Below are positions 32,679 through 41,515 of a stretch of DNA of 42,274 bases, one piece after another. This stretch comes from Ruminococcaceae bacterium UBA3751 (GTDB lineage: Bacteria; Bacillota; Clostridia; Oscillospirales; Acutalibacteraceae), in contig DFGL01000035.1 of assembly GCA_002371215.1 (NCBI GenBank), positions 1 through 42,274 of the forward strand. The letters are read 5' to 3'. Below the pieces are notes generated by a model. That model had not been told where the DNA came from and did not search any database. It worked only from the letters and a program-made list of their open reading frames with translations. Position numbers and translations under genes: made by a program. The stretch's first letter is position 1; every line of letters begins with the position of its first letter.

Positions 32679-33299
32679 ATGGAAGAATATAAAACTGTAG
32701 AAAACGAGGCTTCGGACTATTTTATTGAAAAAAAGTCCAGGTTTATAGGCTACGTAATGCCTGTTAAAACTCAGGACGAGGCCGTTGCTTTCATTGAAAA
32801 AATTAAAAGTAAGCACTGGGACGCAACGCATAACGTTTACGCCTACGTTTTAAGGGAAAACAATATACAGCGCTATAGCGACGACGGTGAACCCGGCGGC
32901 ACGGCAGGAGTTCCCGTGCTTGACGTTATGCTCAAAGCGGGAGTTGTTGACGCCTGCGTCGTTGCAACAAGGTATTTCGGCGGAACGCTTCTCGGCGCGG
33001 GAGGGCTTGTCAGAGCGTATTCCCACACCTCAAAGATTGCGCTTGAAGCGGGTAATATTATTACGATGGCGCAGTGCAGCATCCTTAAAATAGACGTGGA
33101 TTACAGCTTTTATGAGCGCGCAAAAATCCTTGCTGAAAACTGCAAAGCCAATATTATTGATACACAGTTTACAGACTCAGTTTCCATAACCGTATCCGTA
33201 AAAGAAAACCTACAGCCGTTATTTGAAGATGAGTTGACTCAGGCAAGCAACGGAAAATATAAAGCCGAATTCTTATATTCAAAATTTGATAAAGCATAA
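32679..33299 (+). CDS. YigZ/IMPACT family protein
   Basis: A 206-residue protein. The N-terminal UPF0029/IMPACT domain (about 1-120) shows EKKSRFIGYVMPVK, then DATHNVYAYVLR and SDDGEPGGTAG, and the ATRYFGGTLLGAGGLVRAYS signature around 98-117. The C-terminal part resembles the small EF-G-like DUF1949 domain. The family is conserved in bacteria and related to eukaryotic IMPACT, a translational regulator; the bacterial role is not settled. It stands alone between two strong terminators. Confidence 0.9.
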   Translation: MEEYKTVENEASDYFIEKKSRFIGYVMPVKTQDEAVAFIEKIKSKHWDATHNVYAYVLRENNIQRYSDDGEPGGTAGVPVLDVMLKAGVVDACVVATRYFGGTLLGAGGLVRAYSHTSKIALEAGNIITMAQCSILKIDVDYSFYERAKILAENCKANIIDTQFTDSVSITVSVKENLQPLFEDELTQASNGKYKAEFLYSKFDKA

Positions 33300-33306
33300 T
33301 AAGAAA

Positions 33307-33339
33307 CACCGTTGAGGAGCCTCAACGGTGCCTTTTTTT
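33307..33339 (+). terminator. Terminator of the YigZ gene
   Basis: CACCGTTGAGG (33307-33317) pairs perfectly with CCTCAACGGTG (33320-33330), then seven T (33333-33339). It lies directly before the convergent phosphoesterase stop codon and may serve that gene as well. Confidence 0.92.
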
Positions 33340-34181
33340 CAGAATTTCCTGCTTAGCGTTATAACGTTTATCTCGGGATGATTGAAAAGCCTGAAGGGAA
33401 ACTCGGCATTGCCGAGCCCTCGGCTTACTATCAGTTTCGGTCTTTCACCGAAGGAACCGCGGGCGTATTTCGGGTGAATGCCCTGTCCGGGTGAGTAAAC
33501 GGGTCCTATAATCGGAAGAATGAACTGCCCTCCGTGAGCGTGTCCCGAAAGCTGTAGGTCAAAATCATAATTGCTGTAGTTTAGCTGTTCAACGCCTTCA
33601 AAGTTTTCGGGACAGTGTGAGAGAACTATTCTGAAGCCGCTGCTTCTTTCAAATTCTCTGAAATACTGTTCCATATCCGGGTATTCAAAGTCGCCGCGCC
33701 TTCTCGCCTTATAATCGTCAAAGTCTGCGATGTTCTCGTCTAAGCCGAGAATGGAGATTTCATTATCGCCTACGTTAAATGTTGTATATTCGTTAAGAAG
33801 AACGTTAAATCCGCACTTTTCAAGCTCGCCCATCAATATGTCAAAGTTTTCAAGGCGTCTTTCGTGATTACCGGTTATATAGTAAACGGGAGCAATTTCG
33901 CAAAGATTTTCAGCGTAGTTTAGCATTTTTTGCTTGTTTTTTGCCTTGTCGTCAATGTAGTCGCCCGTAATAACAATTATATCGGGCTTGAGCGACCTTG
34001 TTCTTTCAAGCGCTTTTTTAAAAGGCTTTGAGTGTAAATCGCTTAGATGTACTATCTTAACTCTGCTTTTTATGCTTTGACTTTTTATCAGATATCTGGT
34101 AACATCTATTAAATTGTTTTCTAAATATAAAAATATTGAAATTAAAATTAAAAATATTATAATAAGAACTACGTATTTCAT
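33339..34181 (-). CDS. Membrane-anchored metallophosphoesterase (YkuE/YaeI-like)
   Basis: A 280-residue calcineurin-like phosphoesterase with one N-terminal membrane anchor (about residues 3-20) and the catalytic domain outside or at the membrane surface. Metal-binding motifs are intact: HLSDLHS (45-51), GDYIDD, GNHERR and SGHAHGGQF. Related enzymes (YaeI of Escherichia coli, YkuE of Bacillus) act on lipid or wall-linked phosphates, for example UDP-2,3-diacylglucosamine-like or teichoic substrates; the substrate here is unknown. GAGGTGG lies five bases before the ATG. It is a single-gene unit, divergent from the dgt operon. Confidence 0.85.
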   Translation of the reverse strand: MKYVVLIIIFLILISIFLYLENNLIDVTRYLIKSQSIKSRVKIVHLSDLHSKPFKKALERTRSLKPDIIVITGDYIDDKAKNKQKMLNYAENLCEIAPVYYITGNHERRLENFDILMGELEKCGFNVLLNEYTTFNVGDNEISILGLDENIADFDDYKARRRGDFEYPDMEQYFREFERSSGFRIVLSHCPENFEGVEQLNYSNYDFDLQLSGHAHGGQFILPIIGPVYSPGQGIHPKYARGSFGERPKLIVSRGLGNAEFPFRLFNHPEINVITLSRKF

Positions 34182-34197
34182 AATCCACCTCGGTTAT

Positions 34198-34226
34198 ATA
34201 ATAATATTTTAAAAAAATATTGTCAA
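34198..34226 (-). promoter_or_regulatory. Candidate promoter of the phosphoesterase gene
   Basis: On the minus strand a perfect TTGACA (34221-34226) and TATTAT (34198-34203) are 17 bases apart. The box match is very good, but transcription would begin at the ribosome site, giving a leader of only about 10 bases. Confidence 0.45.
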
Positions 34227-34299
34227 TAAAAAAGGGTTTTCAAAAATAAAATTGTAAGTATTAAATAAAGGCTGAATTTTGTCAAAGGAGGTTGTATTT

Positions 34300-35295
34300 T
34301 TGAATATCAGAGAAAAGTACGAAGATACTGAAAAGAGAATACTTTCGGATTCCGCTTGTCTGTCCTGCAATTCAAAGGGCAGAACGGTTTACGAAGAGCC
34401 TGATGAAATACGAACCTGCTTTCAGCGAGACCGTGACAGAATTATTCATAGTCAGTCGTTCAGAAGGCTAAAACATAAAACGCAGGTTTTCCTCGCTCCG
34501 AGCGGAGACCATTACCGTACAAGGCTTACTCATACTCTTGAAGTATCACAGATTGCAAGAACTATTGCAAGAGCGCTTAGGCTAAACGAGGATTTGACTG
34601 AGGCTATTGCTCTCGGGCACGACCTCGGGCATACGCCTTTCGGCCACGCGGGTGAAAGAGCGCTTGACAGTCTGAGCCCTTATGGATTTAAACATTATGA
34701 ACAGAGCGTAAGAGTTGTTGAAAAGCTTGAAAAAAACGGCAGAGGTCTTAACCTTACCGATGAAGTTAAAAACGGAATTCTCTGCCATACTAAAGGTGAG
34801 GATGCCTATACCCTTGAAGGGCAGATTATCCGCATTGCCGATAAAATTGCATATATTAACCACGATATTGACGACGCCGAGCGCGCAGGCGTACTCAGCG
34901 AGGAAGGAATACCTCTTGAGCTGAGAATCAAGCTCGGTATGTCGAAAACCGAAAGAATAAATAATATGGTGCTTGACGTAATCAATAACAGTACCGATAA
35001 AATCCTTATGAGCGACGAAATGTGGCAGAATTTCAACGAGCTTCATAATTTTATGTTCGTTGCCGTATATAAAAATCCCGTTTGTAAAAGCGAGGAGGTT
35101 AAGGCGGTAGGTATGATTGAAAAGCTCTATAATTACTATATAAACAACCCCGACAAGCTCCCTGCAGAATACCGCAATATAGCGGAAAATGAAGCGCTTG
35201 AAATTGCGGTTACCGATTATATAGCAGGAATGAGCGATAATTATTCTGTTAAAATATTTAATCAGCTGTTCGTGCCGATGTTCTGGCTTGAATAA
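34300..35295 (+). CDS. dgt: Deoxyguanosinetriphosphate triphosphohydrolase (HD-domain dGTPase-like)
   Basis: A 331-residue HD-domain hydrolase that cleaves dNTPs to nucleosides and triphosphate and helps keep the dNTP pools balanced. Motifs are RTRLTHTLEVSQIAR (73-87, first metal His H78) and GHDLGHTPFGHAGE (106-119, HD pair H107-D108), with a final D near residue 187 in NHDIDDAERAG. The probable start is the TTG at 34300, eight bases after AAAGGAGG (34284-34291); an earlier in-frame TTG at 34279 precedes that ribosome site. It is the first gene of the dgt-dnaG-rpoD operon, an order seen in many Clostridia. I found only weak promoter candidates in the AT-rich region before it. Confidence 0.88.
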   Translation: MNIREKYEDTEKRILSDSACLSCNSKGRTVYEEPDEIRTCFQRDRDRIIHSQSFRRLKHKTQVFLAPSGDHYRTRLTHTLEVSQIARTIARALRLNEDLTEAIALGHDLGHTPFGHAGERALDSLSPYGFKHYEQSVRVVEKLEKNGRGLNLTDEVKNGILCHTKGEDAYTLEGQIIRIADKIAYINHDIDDAERAGVLSEEGIPLELRIKLGMSKTERINNMVLDVINNSTDKILMSDEMWQNFNELHNFMFVAVYKNPVCKSEEVKAVGMIEKLYNYYINNPDKLPAEYRNIAENEALEIAVTDYIAGMSDNYSVKIFNQLFVPMFWLE

Positions 35296-35312
35296 ATCAA
35301 GGAGGTGAGACT

Positions 35313-37076
35313 GTGGCTCTGTCAGACAGCTTTCTTCAGGAACTTAAAATGAAAACGGATATAGAGGACGTGGTCTCAACCTACGTAACGCTTAAAAGGA
35401 GAGGCGCAACCTATGTAGGGCTCTGTCCGTTCCATAATGAAAAAACGCCGTCTTTTACGGTTTTTCCCGATACTCAGTCATTTTTCTGTTTTGGCTGTAA
35501 CGCGGGCGGCGACGTAATAGGCTTTACTAAAAACATTGAAAACCTCGATTATATTGACGCTGTTAAAATGCTCGCTCAGCGCGCAGGAATGCAGATGCCC
35601 GAGGACGGGTATGACGATTCTCTCGGTAAAAAACGCAGAGTTATTCTTGAAATAAACCGAGAAACCGCTCGTTTTTATCATTCCTATATGATGAGTCCCG
35701 AAGGGAAAAAAGGACTTGACTATTTTAAATCAAGAGGGTTAAGCAAAAAAACGATTACCAAGTTCGGTTTGGGCTATGCCCCTGATGATTGGGACAAGCT
35801 TTTAAAACACCTCAAAGAAAAAGGTTATTCAATCGGCAATATGCTTGATGCGGGAGTTATTAAACGCTCGCAAAAGGGGAGTTATTACGATACCTTCAGG
35901 GACAGGGTAATGACGCCGATTATAGACGTAAGAGGCAACGTAATAGCCTTCGGCGGACGTGTGCTCGACCCTTCAATTCCAAATAAATACATAAATACAA
36001 GCGATACGCTTGTTTACAAAAAAACCAACGAGCTGTTCAATATGAATAACGCTAAAGACAGTAAGTCCGAAACGGTTATTCTCTGCGAAGGCTATATGGA
36101 CGTTATCGCAATGCACCAGGCGGGCTTTACCAACTGCGTTGCAGGCTGCGGAACGGCGCTTACGGACGAGCAGGTGCGGCTTATAAACAGATATTTCAAA
36201 GAAGTCGTTCTCTGCTACGATAACGACGGAGCGGGAAGAAAGGCGCTTGATAAAGCGATAAGACTTTTCAACAATACGGATATTAAAATGCGTATTCCCG
36301 AACTCAGCGGAGGAAAGGACCCCGATGAAATTATAAAGAACCTCGGCGCCGAGCGTTTTAAGGCAATGCTTGAAGGCTCGTCAAATGAGATTGAGTATAA
36401 AATACTGAACCTCCGCGCAAACTATGATTTGAATTCCCTTAAAGGCAAAAATGATTTTCTAAACGAAGTTATAAAGCTTCTTGCAGACTGTACGCCTATT
36501 GAGCAGGATTTATACCTTTCAAAGCTTGCTGAAGAGCTTAACGTAGATAAAGCAAGCGCCAAAGCGCAGCTTTCTCAGTACGTCCGTAACAACCGCCGCC
36601 AAAAGCGGAATTTCGGCAGGAAAAACGAACTCAGAGAGCGAATGCGTGATGAGTACAGAGAATCCTATGAAAAATCCGCTTCAAGCCGTAAGATAAAAGC
36701 GGAGGACAGGCTTATAGGGCTGCTTCTGAAGTATCCGAGCTGTATAAAGTATACGGAAGGGTTTAACCCTGAAGTACTTTCAACGGGCTTTATCCGTAAG
36801 GTGTACGATATAACCGTTAGGCTGATTAACGATTCTGTAGATACAGACCTTATTCAGTATTCAGGTTTGCTTACTGATTCGGAGCTTGGACGGCTTTCGG
36901 GAATTCTAGCCCGTTCAAGCGACAGTATTAACCCGAGTGCAGAATTTAAAGATTGTATTAAAGCGGTTAACGAAGAATACGCGTCACTAAACTCAGAAGA
37001 AAAATCAGATTTAAAGGATGACAGCGTATTTCTGAGTGAACTTAATAAGCTTGGTAAAAATAACAATAATACATAA
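35313..37076 (+). CDS. dnaG: DNA primase DnaG
   Basis: A 587-residue bacterial primase that makes RNA primers at the fork. The CHC2 zinc finger has C38, H41, C59 and C62. The TOPRIM domain shows ILCEGYMDVIAMHQAG and CYDNDGAGRKA (metal-binding D-x-D), within about residues 250-350. A C-terminal helicase-binding region follows, with a Lys/Arg-rich linker near 425-450. The start is a GTG at 35313 with AGGAGGTGAG just upstream. Gap to dgt is 17 bases and to rpoD 15 bases. The operon order dgt-dnaG-rpoD supports the call. Confidence 0.96.
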   Translation: MALSDSFLQELKMKTDIEDVVSTYVTLKRRGATYVGLCPFHNEKTPSFTVFPDTQSFFCFGCNAGGDVIGFTKNIENLDYIDAVKMLAQRAGMQMPEDGYDDSLGKKRRVILEINRETARFYHSYMMSPEGKKGLDYFKSRGLSKKTITKFGLGYAPDDWDKLLKHLKEKGYSIGNMLDAGVIKRSQKGSYYDTFRDRVMTPIIDVRGNVIAFGGRVLDPSIPNKYINTSDTLVYKKTNELFNMNNAKDSKSETVILCEGYMDVIAMHQAGFTNCVAGCGTALTDEQVRLINRYFKEVVLCYDNDGAGRKALDKAIRLFNNTDIKMRIPELSGGKDPDEIIKNLGAERFKAMLEGSSNEIEYKILNLRANYDLNSLKGKNDFLNEVIKLLADCTPIEQDLYLSKLAEELNVDKASAKAQLSQYVRNNRRQKRNFGRKNELRERMRDEYRESYEKSASSRKIKAEDRLIGLLLKYPSCIKYTEGFNPEVLSTGFIRKVYDITVRLINDSVDTDLIQYSGLLTDSELGRLSGILARSSDSINPSAEFKDCIKAVNEEYASLNSEEKSDLKDDSVFLSELNKLGKNNNNT

Positions 37077-37091
37077 GAGGAGAACATAAAT

Positions 37092-38276
37092 ATGGATAAG
37101 AAAGAACCTAAAAAGGAAACAAAAAAAGCGGCTAAAAAGGACCAGAATAAAGAGAATAAGCAAAATAATCAGACCTTAACTCTTGAAGAGAAGAAGATGA
37201 ACGCGTTTAAAAAGCTTGTTGAACGCGGTAAGGCTCAGGGTAATCTCTCCGCTCAGGAGATTGATACCGTAATCGTTGAGATGGACCTTGACGTTGACGA
37301 GCTTGAAAAGCTCAACGATATGCTTGACGCTGCAAACGTTACTATTATTGACGATTTTTCAGCAGAAGCTCTCAGCGGTATACCGCTTGAGGTTGACCTT
37401 CCAAAGGAAACCGACGCTGCAGAAACAGTTGCGGTAAACGACAATGCCGCTATGGACGATCCCGTTAAGGTTTACCTTAAGGAAATCGGTACAATTCCGC
37501 TTCTTACAGGTGAGGAGGAGCAGGTTCTTGCAATGCGTATTGCCGACGGTGATAAGCTTGCCAAGAAAAAGCTCGCCGAAGCCAATCTCCGTCTTGTTGT
37601 AAGTATTGCAAAGCGCTATGTGGGCAGAGGAATGCAGTTTCTTGATTTAATTCAGGAGGGAAACTTAGGACTCATTAAAGCAGTTGATAAATTTGATTAT
37701 AATAAAGGATTTAAGTTTTCAACCTACGCAACGTGGTGGATAAGACAGGCTATTACAAGAGCTATTGCCGACCAGGCGAGAACAATCCGTATCCCCGTTC
37801 ATATGGTTGAAACTATTAACAAGGTTAAAAAGGCTAAGTCTCAGCTTCTCCACCTCAGCGGTCACGAGCCTACTCCCGAAGAAATTGCGGATTATCTCAA
37901 TATGCCCGTTGACAAGGTAAGAGAAATACTCCGCGTTGCTCAGGACCCCGTTTCGCTTGAAACACCCATAGGCGAAGAGGAAGACAGCCATCTCGGCGAC
38001 TTTATCCCCGATGACGATGCGCTTGCTCCTGCTGACGCGGCTTCTATGAGCCTTCTTAAAGAGCAGCTTGCGGATGTCCTTAAAACCCTCACTCCGAGAG
38101 AGGAAAAGGTGCTTTCGCTTCGTTTCGGCCTTGAGGACGGAAACCCGAAAACTCTTGAAGAGGTTGGCAAGGAGTTCAACGTAACCCGTGAACGTATCCG
38201 TCAGATTGAGGCAAAAGCTCTCAGAAAGCTCCGTCATCCGAGCAGAAGTAAAAAATTAAAGGACTTTTTAGATTAA
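37092..38276 (+). CDS. rpoD: RNA polymerase primary sigma factor (sigma A)
   Basis: A 394-residue housekeeping sigma-70. A lysine- and glutamine-rich N-terminal stretch (residues 1-35) precedes a region 1.1-like acidic part. Region 1.2 (DPVKVYLKEIG) starts near residue 121. Region 2 has LVVSIAKRYVGRGMQFLDLIQEGN and the -10-binding FSTYATWWIRQAI. Region 4 with REEKVLSLRFGLEDG and the helix-turn-helix VTRERIRQIEAKAL ends the protein. RGGAGA-type ribosome site is present. The following DUF896 gene starts within its stop codon, so the gene is coupled to it. This is the primary sigma, not an alternative one, by length and region 1.2-4 conservation. Confidence 0.97.
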   Translation: MDKKEPKKETKKAAKKDQNKENKQNNQTLTLEEKKMNAFKKLVERGKAQGNLSAQEIDTVIVEMDLDVDELEKLNDMLDAANVTIIDDFSAEALSGIPLEVDLPKETDAAETVAVNDNAAMDDPVKVYLKEIGTIPLLTGEEEQVLAMRIADGDKLAKKKLAEANLRLVVSIAKRYVGRGMQFLDLIQEGNLGLIKAVDKFDYNKGFKFSTYATWWIRQAITRAIADQARTIRIPVHMVETINKVKKAKSQLLHLSGHEPTPEEIADYLNMPVDKVREILRVAQDPVSLETPIGEEEDSHLGDFIPDDDALAPADAASMSLLKEQLADVLKTLTPREEKVLSLRFGLEDGNPKTLEEVGKEFNVTRERIRQIEAKALRKLRHPSRSKKLKDFLD

Positions 38277-38491
38277 TGGAACAGAGCAAGATAGACAGAA
38301 TTAATGAGCTCGCCCGAAAAGCCAAAACGCCTGAGGGTTTAACCGAGGCTGAGGCAAACGAGCAGAAAATTCTCAGGCAGGAATATATAAATTCGTTTAA
38401 AGCGAATCTGATTTCTCAGCTTGAGAATACATATATTGTTGACGAAAAGGGCAATAAAAGAAAGTTAGGACGAAAGAATAAAGATGTCTAA
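38276..38491 (+). CDS. DUF896 family small protein
   Basis: A 71-residue soluble basic protein of the DUF896 family (YnzC-like): KIDRINELARKAKTPEGLTE is the family start, then a helical EQKILRQEYINSFKANL and a C-terminal basic tail. Bacillus subtilis YnzC is linked with the SOS response, but the biochemical role is unknown. Its ATG overlaps the rpoD stop by one base (TAATG), and its last eight bases overlap the tmk start, so it is probably co-translated with both. Confidence 0.9.
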   Translation: MEQSKIDRINELARKAKTPEGLTEAEANEQKILRQEYINSFKANLISQLENTYIVDEKGNKRKLGRKNKDV

Positions 38492-39155
38492 GTTAATTAT
38501 TATCGAAGGGCTTGACGGCTCGGGCAAATCCACGCAGACAGCACTTCTTCAGGAGTATTTTGAAAAGAGCGGCGTTACATATAAAAAGATAAAGCTTCCC
38601 GATTATGAAAGCCCGTCAAGCACGCTTGTGAATATGTATCTCGGCGGAGAGTTCGGCGATAATGCAGACGATGTTAATCCGTACGCCGCAGGAGCGTTTT
38701 ATGCCGTTGACCGTTTTGCTTCATATAAGCTTAAATGGAAAAAGGACTATGAAAACGGTACGCTTATTCTTGCAGACAGATATGCAACTTCCAACTCGAT
38801 TTACCAAATGGAAAAGCTCAGTCAGAGCGAATGGGAGTATTATCTTGAGTGGAGCGCCGATTTTGAATATAACAAAATCGGAATTCCAAGACCTGATTTG
38901 GTCCTCTTTCTTGATATGCCCGTTGAAATTTCCCAACGCCTTATGACAAGCCGTTATAACGGCGACGAGGATAAAAAAGACGTCCACGAAAAGAACGTTG
39001 AATTCCTTAATAACTGCCGTAAATCTGCGCTCTTTGCCGCAAAAAAGCAGGGATGGTGCGTAATCGAATGTTCAGACGGTGAAAATCCGCTGTCAATAGA
39101 AGAAATCCATTCAAAAATAATTGCGGCGGTAAAGGCTGAACTTGATAAAAAGTAA
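38484..39155 (+). CDS. tmk: Thymidylate kinase (dTMP kinase)
   Basis: A 223-residue dTMP kinase that makes dTDP. P-loop GLDGSGKST (9-17), the DRYATSN motif (about 97-103) binding the substrate, and a late RYNGDEDKKDVHEKN lid region are visible. It belongs to the longer clostridial subtype, slightly above the usual ~205 residues. It overlaps the DUF896 gene by eight bases (ATGTCTAA). Context next to dnaG and rpoD fits a replication and nucleotide role. Confidence 0.92.
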   Translation: MSKLIIIEGLDGSGKSTQTALLQEYFEKSGVTYKKIKLPDYESPSSTLVNMYLGGEFGDNADDVNPYAAGAFYAVDRFASYKLKWKKDYENGTLILADRYATSNSIYQMEKLSQSEWEYYLEWSADFEYNKIGIPRPDLVLFLDMPVEISQRLMTSRYNGDEDKKDVHEKNVEFLNNCRKSALFAAKKQGWCVIECSDGENPLSIEEIHSKIIAAVKAELDKK

Positions 39156-39173
39156 TTGTAAAGGAGTATATTT

Positions 39174-39716
39174 ATGGTTTACGTATTTTTAGCAGACGGC
39201 TTTGAGATTATTGAAGCGCTTGCTCCCGTTGATATGCTGACGAGGGCGGGAATAGAGGTTAAAACCGTAGGTGTTACGGGAGAACTCGTTGCTTCCTCCT
39301 GCGGAGTATCTGTCGCTGCCGATATGATAATTGACGATTTCGACTTTTATGACGTTGAGGCAATTGTCCTTCCCGGCGGTATGCCCGGAACGCTCAACCT
39401 TGAAGCTAATCCGACTGTGCAGCAGACTATTGATAATGCCGTAAATATAGGCGTTCCCGTTTGTGCAATCTGCGCCGCTCCTTCGATTCTCGGCAATAAG
39501 GGGCTTCTTGAAAACAGAGAAGCTACCTGTTTCCCGGGCTTTGAGGATAAACTTACAGGCGCTGAGCTGTCCGATAAATATGTTGTTACCGACGGCAATT
39601 TTATTACTGCAAGAGGTGCGGGAGTGTGCATTGATTTCGGTCTTGAAATAGTAAAAAAACTCCGCGGTGAAGAAGCAGCAGAGCAAATAAGAAAGTCAAT
39701 TCAATGCAACCATTAA
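39174..39716 (+). CDS. DJ-1/PfpI family protein (YajL/DJ-1-type)
   Basis: A 180-residue DJ-1 fold protein. It begins VFLADGFEIIEALAPVDML, in which E14 pairs with the nucleophile C100 (VCAICAAPSIL, the nucleophile elbow). DJ-1-like proteins have been reported to act on reactive carbonyls or oxidised thiols; the real substrate is debated. AAAGGAG lies eight bases upstream of ATG 39174. Its stop overlaps the next gene by 13 bases. Confidence 0.9.
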   Translation: MVYVFLADGFEIIEALAPVDMLTRAGIEVKTVGVTGELVASSCGVSVAADMIIDDFDFYDVEAIVLPGGMPGTLNLEANPTVQQTIDNAVNIGVPVCAICAAPSILGNKGLLENREATCFPGFEDKLTGAELSDKYVVTDGNFITARGAGVCIDFGLEIVKKLRGEEAAEQIRKSIQCNH

Positions 39717-40288
39717 GTATAAAAGACGCTCTTCGCAGCTGTATGAAAGCTAAGCGGAAAAGAGTTGAAAATAAATCTGAAAAGGACGAAAGCATTTTTC
39801 GTAATCTCATTTCACTTCCCGAATACACTTTGGCAAAAACGATTCTTGCCTATGCTTCTCTTGAGGATGAGGTTGATACAGACAGATTAATTGAATACTC
39901 GCTCTCTGACGGCAAAAGGGTGGCTTTGCCTAAGTGTGCTGACGGGGAGGGAAATATGGATTTTTACATAATCAATTCGCTTTCGGACTTGAAAAAAGGC
40001 TATTTCGGAATAAGAGAGCCTGACCCCGAAAGATGTGAAAAGGTTGAGGACTTTTCTTCTTCCTTGCTTATAGTTCCGGGGCTTATATTTGACAGAGCGG
40101 GCTACAGACTCGGATACGGCGGAGGTTATTACGATAAATTTATTAAAAATTTTTCTTTTATTTCCGTTGGTTTGTGTTATAATAGCCTTATTATAAATAA
40201 AGTAGTAAGAGAAAATCACGATAAATCGGTTGATATAATTATCAGTGAAAACGAAATAATTTACTGTAACGGAGGGAAAAATGGATAA
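39704..40288 (+). CDS. 5-formyltetrahydrofolate cyclo-ligase
   Basis: A 194-residue enzyme that uses ATP to turn 5-formyl-THF into 5,10-methenyl-THF. The N-terminal IKDALRSCMKAKR pattern fits the family's conserved K..LR...R, and YRLGYGGGYYDKFI (about 134-147) is the ATP-binding signature GYGxGYYD. The start at 39704 is inside the DJ-1 gene (13-base overlap) and has no strong ribosome site of its own, so coupling to DJ-1 is likely; the N-terminal KxxxR pattern would be lost with the later ATG. It also overlaps mltG by eight bases. Confidence 0.9.
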   Translation: MQPLSIKDALRSCMKAKRKRVENKSEKDESIFRNLISLPEYTLAKTILAYASLEDEVDTDRLIEYSLSDGKRVALPKCADGEGNMDFYIINSLSDLKKGYFGIREPDPERCEKVEDFSSSLLIVPGLIFDRAGYRLGYGGGYYDKFIKNFSFISVGLCYNSLIINKVVRENHDKSVDIIISENEIIYCNGGKNG

Positions 40289-41513
40289 TTTAGAATTCAG
40301 GTCCGGTAATGAAAAAAATAAAGACATCTATTTTTCAAACGGAGCAGAGGACGAGGTAAAAACATCATCGTCAAAGCCTGCAGGTTCTTCAACTAAGACT
40401 AAAAAGAGAAAGAAAAGAAACAGCGTTGCGTCAACGTATCTGTTTTTCTTCTTTGTTATTGTTATATCTATGATAGTATCCGTTTATGCAATTTTCTGTA
40501 TGAACGATATTCTCGCTATTACCAAAAACACCTCAACGGTAACGGTTTCTTTTTCTCAGGAAATAAAGAGTACTGATGAGGCTATTGACGTTTTAAGCAG
40601 TAACGGTCTGATTAAATGTAAGCAATTCTGTAAATTATTTGTAAAACTGCGCGATAAGTTTATCCATTCCTCAGCTCTCGGCGCTCCTTATGACGCAGGC
40701 GTTTATTACCTCAACGGTAAAATGGGGCTTGAGGGAATGCTCGTTAATATGAAGGGATATAATAATGCTTCATCGGATGTTGTTAAGCTTACTTTCCCTG
40801 AGGGTTATACTGTTCCCGAAGTTATCAAAAAACTGGACGATAACGATGTTTGCGACAGAGAAGCGCTTCTCTCGGTAATTGAATCGACCTCATTTAACTT
40901 TGAACTCACCGAAGACCTTACCGCTCAGGAAAACGTACCCTACAGACTTGAGGGCTATCTTTTCCCCGATACCTATGAGTTCTACGTTGATGAAAGTCCC
41001 GCGTCAGTTATCAGAAAATTTCTTGAGCAGGGTGATAAGGTTTATACCGATAAATACAGCCAAAGAGCTAAAAAGCTCGGACTTTCAAGCTACGAGGTTA
41101 TGACTATAGCTTCTATCGTTCAGAGAGAAACAGGCGACGTTAAGCAGATGAAGATTATCTCTGCAATTATTCAGAACCGTCTTGCTAATCCCTCACAGTA
41201 TCCCACTATCGGATGCCAGTCAACGTCGGATTATATCACCAAGAAGGTTAAGCCCTCGCTTTCGTCAACGTCGTCCCATACGTCAGAGTATTATTTAACT
41301 TACTATAACACCAATAGCTCCTCTACTGTCGTAGGCCTTCCGGCAGGACCTATATGCAATCCCGGTAAGGACGCTATTGAAGCGGCGCTTTATCCCGCTG
41401 ATACAGATGCAAAATACTTCTTCCACGATTCAGACGGAAATATGTATACCGCATCTTCACTTTCTGAGTTTAAGGAAAAGGTACAGCAGTACGCTCCGTA
41501 TCTTGAATATTAA
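40281..41513 (+). CDS. mltG: Endolytic murein transglycosylase MltG
   Basis: A 410-residue type II membrane protein. A basic, Ser/Thr/Lys-rich cytosolic stretch (1-50) is followed by one membrane segment (about 52-74), then an extracytoplasmic YceG domain. Family signatures are LEGYLFPDTYEF (about 222-233), the catalytic glutamate E283 in IVQRETGDV, and VGLPAGPICNPG near residue 350. MltG cuts nascent glycan strands near the membrane and sets their length. It overlaps the preceding cyclo-ligase by eight bases (ATGGATAA). The U32 gene starts two bases after its stop, as in the mltG-U32 neighbourhood of Bacillus (yrrL-yrrN-yrrO). Confidence 0.93.
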   Translation: MDNLEFRSGNEKNKDIYFSNGAEDEVKTSSSKPAGSSTKTKKRKKRNSVASTYLFFFFVIVISMIVSVYAIFCMNDILAITKNTSTVTVSFSQEIKSTDEAIDVLSSNGLIKCKQFCKLFVKLRDKFIHSSALGAPYDAGVYYLNGKMGLEGMLVNMKGYNNASSDVVKLTFPEGYTVPEVIKKLDDNDVCDREALLSVIESTSFNFELTEDLTAQENVPYRLEGYLFPDTYEFYVDESPASVIRKFLEQGDKVYTDKYSQRAKKLGLSSYEVMTIASIVQRETGDVKQMKIISAIIQNRLANPSQYPTIGCQSTSDYITKKVKPSLSSTSSHTSEYYLTYYNTNSSSTVVGLPAGPICNPGKDAIEAALYPADTDAKYFFHDSDGNMYTASSLSEFKEKVQQYAPYLEY

Positions 41514-41515
41514 TT

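Noticed and set aside
34279..34299. Seven-residue longer dGTPase from a TTG at 34279
   Set aside because: The AAAGGAGG site lies after that TTG and is correctly spaced for the TTG at 34300.
34200..34299. Promoter of dgt at TTGTCA (34220) or TTTTCA (34237)
   Set aside because: No -10 box of acceptable match is found 16-18 bases downstream of either in this AT-rich stretch.
36854..38237. Open frames opposite the dnaG-rpoD junction and within rpoD
   Set aside because: Antisense shadows of highly conserved genes; serine-rich or random-looking products without family features.
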